Shown here piece after piece: positions 35,276 through 39,589 of a stretch of DNA of 39,589 nucleotides. The notes under the pieces were generated by a model. That model was not told the origin of the DNA. It saw only the letters and a program-made list of their open reading frames with translations, and searched no databases. Positions within the stretch are counted from its first letter, which is position 1. Each line of letters begins with the position of its first letter. A program made the translations under genes and the position numbers. Source of the stretch: Flavobacteriales bacterium CG_4_10_14_0_2_um_filter_35_18 (GTDB lineage: Bacteria > Bacteroidota > Bacteroidia > Flavobacteriales > Flavobacteriaceae). The stretch is from NCBI GenBank assembly GCA_002793215.1, contig PFPU01000197.1, positions 1 to 39,589 on the forward strand, written 5' to 3'.

Positions 35276-36604
35276 ATGTATAGTTTTTCAAAAAGATTAA
35301 AATTAAGCGCCCTTGTTTTAATGCTCTTGGGAGCTTTAGGTATTGCTTATGGTTTTTTAAACACACCACATACCACAGCCCAAGTTAAAGAATTGATGCA
35401 GCAACATACCGCTGAAAATCATGAAGCAACAAGCACCCAAGCAACACCTAATGAAGCTGAAGCCACTGCTGTTAGTGAAGAATCAGAATTAAATCACGCC
35501 TTGCACGGTTTGCAAAACCGACCTTATACCGCGGTTTATATCGCCATGTTTTTCTTTTTTATGATAGCCTTAGGAACCTTGGCCTTTTATGCCATTCAAT
35601 ATGCCGCTCAAGCGGGATGGTCTATTGTTTTGTTTAGAGTGATGGAGGGAATTACCGCCTATTTGTTGCCAGGTTCTTTATTCATTTTAGGATTTTTAAT
35701 CCTGATGGCTATCAATGGTCTGCACTATTTTGTTTGGATGAACCCTGAATTATACAATCCGCAAAGCGAACATTACGACGAAATATTAATGGCTAAAAGT
35801 TGGTGGTTAAACGTCCCTTTTTGGATGATTAGAACCTTTATCTTTTTGTTAGGGTGGAATTTTTATCGCTATTTTTCTCGTAAAAACTCATTGGCTCAAG
35901 ATCAAGCGACTGATTTAGTTCATTATAAAAAGAATTTTAAAGCATCCATTATTTTTTTAGTATTCTTTATCATCACTGAATCTATCATGTCTTGGGATTG
36001 GATTATGTCATTAACGCCTCATTGGCAAAGTACTTTGTTTGGATGGTATGTTTTTGCGAGCTTATTTGTTTCAGCAATAACCGTCATTGCGTTGGTAACC
36101 ATTTACCTACGTGCTAAGGGCTTTTTGCCTCAGGTAAACGACAGCCATTTGCATGATTTGGCAAAATTTATGTTTGGCTTTAGCATTTTTTGGACATACC
36201 TTTGGTTTTCACAATTTATGCTCATTTGGTATGCCAATATGCCCGAAGAAACCGCTTATTTTACACCACGACTTTTAGGACCGTTTCAAATATTATTTAT
36301 GGGAATGTTGGCTTCAAATTTTGTATTTCCAATTTTGGTTTTGATGAATAGCGATTATAAACGCATTCCTTGGTTTATCATTTTAACGGGAATCGTAATT
36401 TTGTTAGGACATTATGTTGATATATTTGTGATGATTACACCACCTACCGTTGGCAACCATTGGCAAATTGGCATTCCAGAAATTGGTGCGGTTTGTTTCT
36501 TTTTGGGATTGTTTATTTATGTGGTATTTAACGCCCTAACCAAAGCGCCTCTACAAGCACAAGGCAATCCATTTATGAAAGAAAGTGAACATTATCACTA
36601 TTAA
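35276..36604 (+). CDS. actF: ACIII subunit ActF, NrfD-like membrane protein
   Basis: 442 residues with about ten membrane helices. The first helix is followed by a polar loop rich in Ala, Thr and Glu (about residues 38-72). Later come the conserved segments LHYFVWMNPELY, DWIMSLTPHWQSTLFGWY and FWTYLWFSQFMLIWYANMPEET typical of ActF. It is a paralogue of ActC and contributes to the inner-membrane core, possibly to proton movement; it is not thought to carry a redox centre. It ends 46 bases before coxB, the widest gap inside the operon, and that gap shows no terminator. Confidence 0.94.
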   Translation: MYSFSKRLKLSALVLMLLGALGIAYGFLNTPHTTAQVKELMQQHTAENHEATSTQATPNEAEATAVSEESELNHALHGLQNRPYTAVYIAMFFFFMIALGTLAFYAIQYAAQAGWSIVLFRVMEGITAYLLPGSLFILGFLILMAINGLHYFVWMNPELYNPQSEHYDEILMAKSWWLNVPFWMIRTFIFLLGWNFYRYFSRKNSLAQDQATDLVHYKKNFKASIIFLVFFIITESIMSWDWIMSLTPHWQSTLFGWYVFASLFVSAITVIALVTIYLRAKGFLPQVNDSHLHDLAKFMFGFSIFWTYLWFSQFMLIWYANMPEETAYFTPRLLGPFQILFMGMLASNFVFPILVLMNSDYKRIPWFIILTGIVILLGHYVDIFVMITPPTVGNHWQIGIPEIGAVCFFLGLFIYVVFNALTKAPLQAQGNPFMKESEHYHY

Positions 36605-36650
36605 AATACTACTAAGAATATAAAACTAAAAAATCAAGAACCAAATACGT

Positions 36651-37670
36651 ATGAAAGCACTTTTCTTTATTTTAATCTTCATCGCCTTAATTGTTGCCTG
36701 TTGGCAATTTGTTAAGCTTTTAGGATTGACAAAAGTTCAAAATTCGACGGCAACCGAAAAGGAAAATAATATCAACGGCTGGCTTTTGCTGGGATTGATG
36801 GTATTTATTTACGGATTGATGCTCACCTCAATGTTTCGCGGTCGTTCTGTTTTATTGCCGAGATTATCAGCCTCTTTAGAAGGTTATCACATCGATAATT
36901 TATTTATCATCACCATGTGTTTAATCTTTACCGTGCAATTTATCACGCAGTTTCTCATTTTTTATTATTCGTTTAAATACAGAGGAATTAATGATAGAAA
37001 AGCAATCTTTTTTGCCGATAGCTCAAAACTCGAAGCCATTTGGACCATTATTCCGGCCATAGTGCTAACCTTGTTAATAGGTTATGGCTTGTGGACTTGG
37101 AATGAAGTAATGGATTCATCTAATGCAAAAGACCCCTTAGTTGTTGAGGTTTATGCCAAACAATATAAATGGGAAGCGCGCTATGCCGGAGCAGATAAAA
37201 CCCTCGGTCAAGGCAATGTAAATTATATTAAAGACCTCAACACGATGGGCGTAAATATGGAAGACGCCTATGCCAAAGATGACGTTCCAACAACCGTTTT
37301 ATATCTGCCAAAAGGACGCAAAGTAGTTTTTAATTTCAGGTCACAAGATGTGATTCACTCTGCTTATATGCCTCATTTTAGAGCGCAAATGAACTGTGTT
37401 CCGGGGATGATTACCCATTTTGCTTTTACCCCTACCGTTACTACCGAAGAGATGCGTAAAAATGACGATATTATTACTAAAGTAAACAACATTAATATTT
37501 TGAGAAAAGAAAAAGGAGCCGAACCTTATGAATTTGATTACCTGCTTTTATGTAATAAAATATGTGGCTCGTCGCATTATAATATGCAAATGAAAGTTGT
37601 GGTTGTTGAAGAAGCCGCGTTTAACACATGGCTAGCTTCACAAAAAACAATGGCACAATTATTAAACTAA
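36651..37670 (+). CDS. coxB: Cytochrome c oxidase subunit II
   Basis: 339 residues with the CuA cupredoxin domain at the C-terminus. CuA ligands are H236 (VIHSAYMPHF), C301 and C305 (LLCNKICGSSH), H309 and M312. Four hydrophobic helices precede it (about 2-24, 42-62, 79-106, 126-149), two more than the common two-helix subunit II; extra N-terminal helices are usual in Bacteroidota as far as I recall. No CXXCH follows, so this is not a caa3-type fused subunit: electrons must arrive from ActA or ActE. The gene continues the act operon, and coxA starts 24 bases later. Confidence 0.95.
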   Translation: MKALFFILIFIALIVACWQFVKLLGLTKVQNSTATEKENNINGWLLLGLMVFIYGLMLTSMFRGRSVLLPRLSASLEGYHIDNLFIITMCLIFTVQFITQFLIFYYSFKYRGINDRKAIFFADSSKLEAIWTIIPAIVLTLLIGYGLWTWNEVMDSSNAKDPLVVEVYAKQYKWEARYAGADKTLGQGNVNYIKDLNTMGVNMEDAYAKDDVPTTVLYLPKGRKVVFNFRSQDVIHSAYMPHFRAQMNCVPGMITHFAFTPTVTTEEMRKNDDIITKVNNINILRKEKGAEPYEFDYLLLCNKICGSSHYNMQMKVVVVEEAAFNTWLASQKTMAQLLN

Positions 37671-37694
37671 ACTTAAACCAAAAAAAATCAACTT

Positions 37695-39464
37695 ATGTCA
37701 GAACATCATCATAAAGAGACTTTTGTGACGAAATTCATATTTAGTCAGGATCATAAAATGATTTCTAAACAATTCCTAATAACAGGGATGATTATGGGAA
37801 CAATCGCCTTATTTATGTCGATGTTATTCCGTTTGCAACTGTCATTTCCCGACACTTCTTTTAGCATTATAGAAGCCTTTTTAGGCAAAGGACAAGACGG
37901 GGGCATTATGACACCCGATACCTATATGTCATTAGTTACCATTCACGGAACCATAATGGTGTTTTTTGTGCTCACCGCCGGACTGAGCGGTACCTTTAGC
38001 AACTTGCTCATTCCGTTTCAAATCGGTGCGCGTGATATGGCATCCGGATTTATGAATATGATTTCCTATTGGCTATTTTTTATTTCGAGCGTTATTATGG
38101 TAATTTCATTGTTTATCCAAACGGGACCTGCTTCGGGTGGTTGGACAATTTATCCGCCACTGAGCGCCTTGCCACAAGCCATGTCGGGTTCAGGATTGGG
38201 CATGACACTTTGGTTGGTTTCTATGGCATTATTTATAGCCTCGTCGCTTATTGGCGCGTTGAATTATATTGTTACAGTGTTGAATTTGAGAACACTCGGA
38301 ATGAAAATGATTCGACTTCCCCTAACCATTTGGGCATTTTTTGTAACCGCTATTATTGGCGTTGTTTCTTTTCCTGTATTGTTATCTGCTGCCTTGCTAT
38401 TAATTTTTGACCGTAGTTTTGGCACGTCTTTTTATTTATCAGATATCTTTATTCAAGGAGAAGTGCTTCATTATCAAGGAGGTTCTCCCATTTTATTTGA
38501 ACATTTATTTTGGTTTTTGGGACATCCCGAAGTTTACATTGTTATTTTGCCCGCTATGGGAATTGTCTCTGAAGTTATGGCAACCAATGCGCGCAAACCT
38601 ATCTTTGGTTACCGCGCCATGATTGGCTCTATTATCGCCATCGCCTTTTTATCAACCGTAGTTTGGGGTCATCATATGTTTGTAACGGGTATGAATCCAT
38701 TTTTAGGTTCTGTATTTACCTTCACAACCCTGCTAATTGCAATTCCATCGGCAGTAAAAGCCTTTAACTGGATTACCACCTTGTGGAAAGGAAATTTACA
38801 GTTAAACACCGCTATGTTGTTTTCTATCGGATTTGTTTCAACCTTTATTACCGGCGGTTTAACCGGAATTGTTTTAGGCGATAGCGCTCTAGATATCAAT
38901 GTTCACGACACTTATTTTGTAGTGGCCCACTTCCATTTAGTGATGGGGGTTTCGGCCATTTTTGGCATGTTTGCAGGTATTTACCATTGGTTTCCAAAAA
39001 TGTATGGACGCATGATGAATAAAGACTTAGGTTATCTGCACTTTTGGCTGACATGTATTTCGGCTTATGGCGTGTTTTTCCCGATGCATTTTATCGGTCT
39101 TGCCGGATTGCCACGTCGTTATTATACCAATACCGCATTTCCAATTTTTGACGATTTATTGCACATCAACCACGTGATGACCATTTTTGCCTTGATAGGC
39201 GGATTAGCGCAAATTCTTTTCTTTGCAAACTTTTTCTTCAGTATGAAAAAAGGACCAAAAGCACCACAAAACCCTTGGCATTCAAATTCATTAGAATGGA
39301 CAACGCCCATTGAACACATTCACGGAAATTGGCCCGGTGAATTGCCGACTGTGCACCGTTGGGCTTATGATTACAGCAAAACCGATGAAAATGGTGAGCT
39401 TTATAACGGACAAGATTTTACTCCACAAATTGTTCCGCCGCGCGCCGGTGAAGAAATGCTTTAA
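37695..39464 (+). CDS. coxA: Cytochrome c oxidase subunit I (aa3-type, A1 heme-copper oxidase)
   Basis: 589 residues, twelve or so membrane helices. Heme a ligands are H84 (TIHGT) and H414; heme a3 ligand is H412 (VAHFH). CuB ligands are H277, H326 and H327, with the cross-linked Y281 in GHPEVY. E279 in the same motif defines the A1 class. The D-channel residues N103, D114 and N121, and K355 for the K-channel, are present, so it should reduce oxygen and pump protons. Subunits III and IV are not encoded in the window. A strong terminator lies 22 bases beyond the stop, so coxA is the last gene of the operon. Confidence 0.97.
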   Translation: MSEHHHKETFVTKFIFSQDHKMISKQFLITGMIMGTIALFMSMLFRLQLSFPDTSFSIIEAFLGKGQDGGIMTPDTYMSLVTIHGTIMVFFVLTAGLSGTFSNLLIPFQIGARDMASGFMNMISYWLFFISSVIMVISLFIQTGPASGGWTIYPPLSALPQAMSGSGLGMTLWLVSMALFIASSLIGALNYIVTVLNLRTLGMKMIRLPLTIWAFFVTAIIGVVSFPVLLSAALLLIFDRSFGTSFYLSDIFIQGEVLHYQGGSPILFEHLFWFLGHPEVYIVILPAMGIVSEVMATNARKPIFGYRAMIGSIIAIAFLSTVVWGHHMFVTGMNPFLGSVFTFTTLLIAIPSAVKAFNWITTLWKGNLQLNTAMLFSIGFVSTFITGGLTGIVLGDSALDINVHDTYFVVAHFHLVMGVSAIFGMFAGIYHWFPKMYGRMMNKDLGYLHFWLTCISAYGVFFPMHFIGLAGLPRRYYTNTAFPIFDDLLHINHVMTIFALIGGLAQILFFANFFFSMKKGPKAPQNPWHSNSLEWTTPIEHIHGNWPGELPTVHRWAYDYSKTDENGELYNGQDFTPQIVPPRAGEEML

Positions 39465-39485
39465 AAGCACTTACTAAAAATTATT

Positions 39486-39525
39486 AATAAGCCCCAAAAA
39501 ACAAGTTTTGGGGCTTATTTGTTTT
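39486..39525 (+). terminator. Intrinsic terminator of the act-cox operon
   Basis: A 14-bp perfect stem (AATAAGCCCCAAAA at 39486-39499 with TTTTGGGGCTTATT at 39506-39519) with a 6-base loop, followed by TTGTTTT. It lies 22 bases after the coxA stop. Because the stem begins in A-rich and ends in T-rich sequence it could act in both directions. Confidence 0.92.
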
Positions 39526-39567
39526 AAAGCAGTCATCGCAGGTTTTATTAAATTGACTTAAATATTA

Positions 39568-39589
39568 ATGAAATTCAATATATTTTTTA
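39568..39589 (+). CDS. Possible start of another gene, cut by the window edge
   Basis: ATG at 39568 opens a frame reading MKFNIFF to the last base. The leader is AT-rich like those of neighbours, but no TAnnTTTG box precedes it. Seven codons cannot establish a gene. Confidence 0.2.

Noticed and set aside
36605-36650. A break between the act and cox genes
   Set aside because: The 46-base gap holds no stem-loop or promoter box, so the genes are read as one operon.
1-39589. Defence island, prophage, CRISPR array or mobile element
   Set aside because: No integrase, transposase, repeat-spacer structure, restriction or toxin-antitoxin gene was seen, and composition looks even across the window.

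Overview
The window is an AT-rich, gene-dense chromosomal segment from a member of the Bacteroidota, most likely Flavobacteriales. The evidence is a SprA-type translocon of the type IX secretion system (T9SS), a RemB-like outer-membrane protein, a complete alternative complex III (ACIII) operon joined to cytochrome oxidase genes, a DnaE with a fused proofreading exonuclease, no Shine-Dalgarno-like leaders, and repeated TAnnTTTG boxes (the Bacteroidota -7 promoter element) just upstream of genes. It reads as core genome: I see no insertion sequence, integrase, phage gene, CRISPR array, tRNA, rRNA or defence system, and no stretch above 300 bases without a gene.

Layout. Positions 1-50 hold the 3' end of a gene, probably serS. 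dnaE (244-4602) and mpl (4701-6053) follow on the plus strand. A minus-strand pair, map and a SAM methyltransferase (6144-7727), faces away from a CoA-transferase gene (7860-9131) across a divergent promoter region. Minus-strand genes then run from 9135 to 27966: a HAD-family phosphatase, gpmI, remB-like and wlbB-like (overlapping stop/start), a strong terminator, then tonB, vanZ, gcvH, sprA, ruvA, maeB, queG, ruvB and a small SPOR-like exported protein. From 28156 to 39464 a single plus-strand operon, actABCDEF-coxB-coxA, encodes a quinol:cytochrome c reductase (ACIII) and the two catalytic subunits of an aa3-type oxidase. It ends in a clear intrinsic terminator.

How the genes work together. 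The act-cox operon forms a respiratory branch in which ACIII replaces the bc1 complex: quinol electrons pass through ActB and the ActA/ActE hemes to the oxidase CuA centre. sprA, remB-like and tonB belong to envelope and surface functions (T9SS secretion, gliding, TonB-energised transport). map, gpmI, maeB, gcvH, ruvAB, queG, mpl and dnaE are housekeeping genes.

The more unusual points are the loss of several canonical metal-ligand positions in the DnaE PHP domain while the fused exonuclease is intact, a near-identical duplication of the N-terminal monoheme domain in ActA giving seven CXXCH sites, a TonB C-terminal-like domain on the predicted RemB-like barrel, and a 35-nt gcvH/vanZ overlap. 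I did not find a convincing undescribed system.
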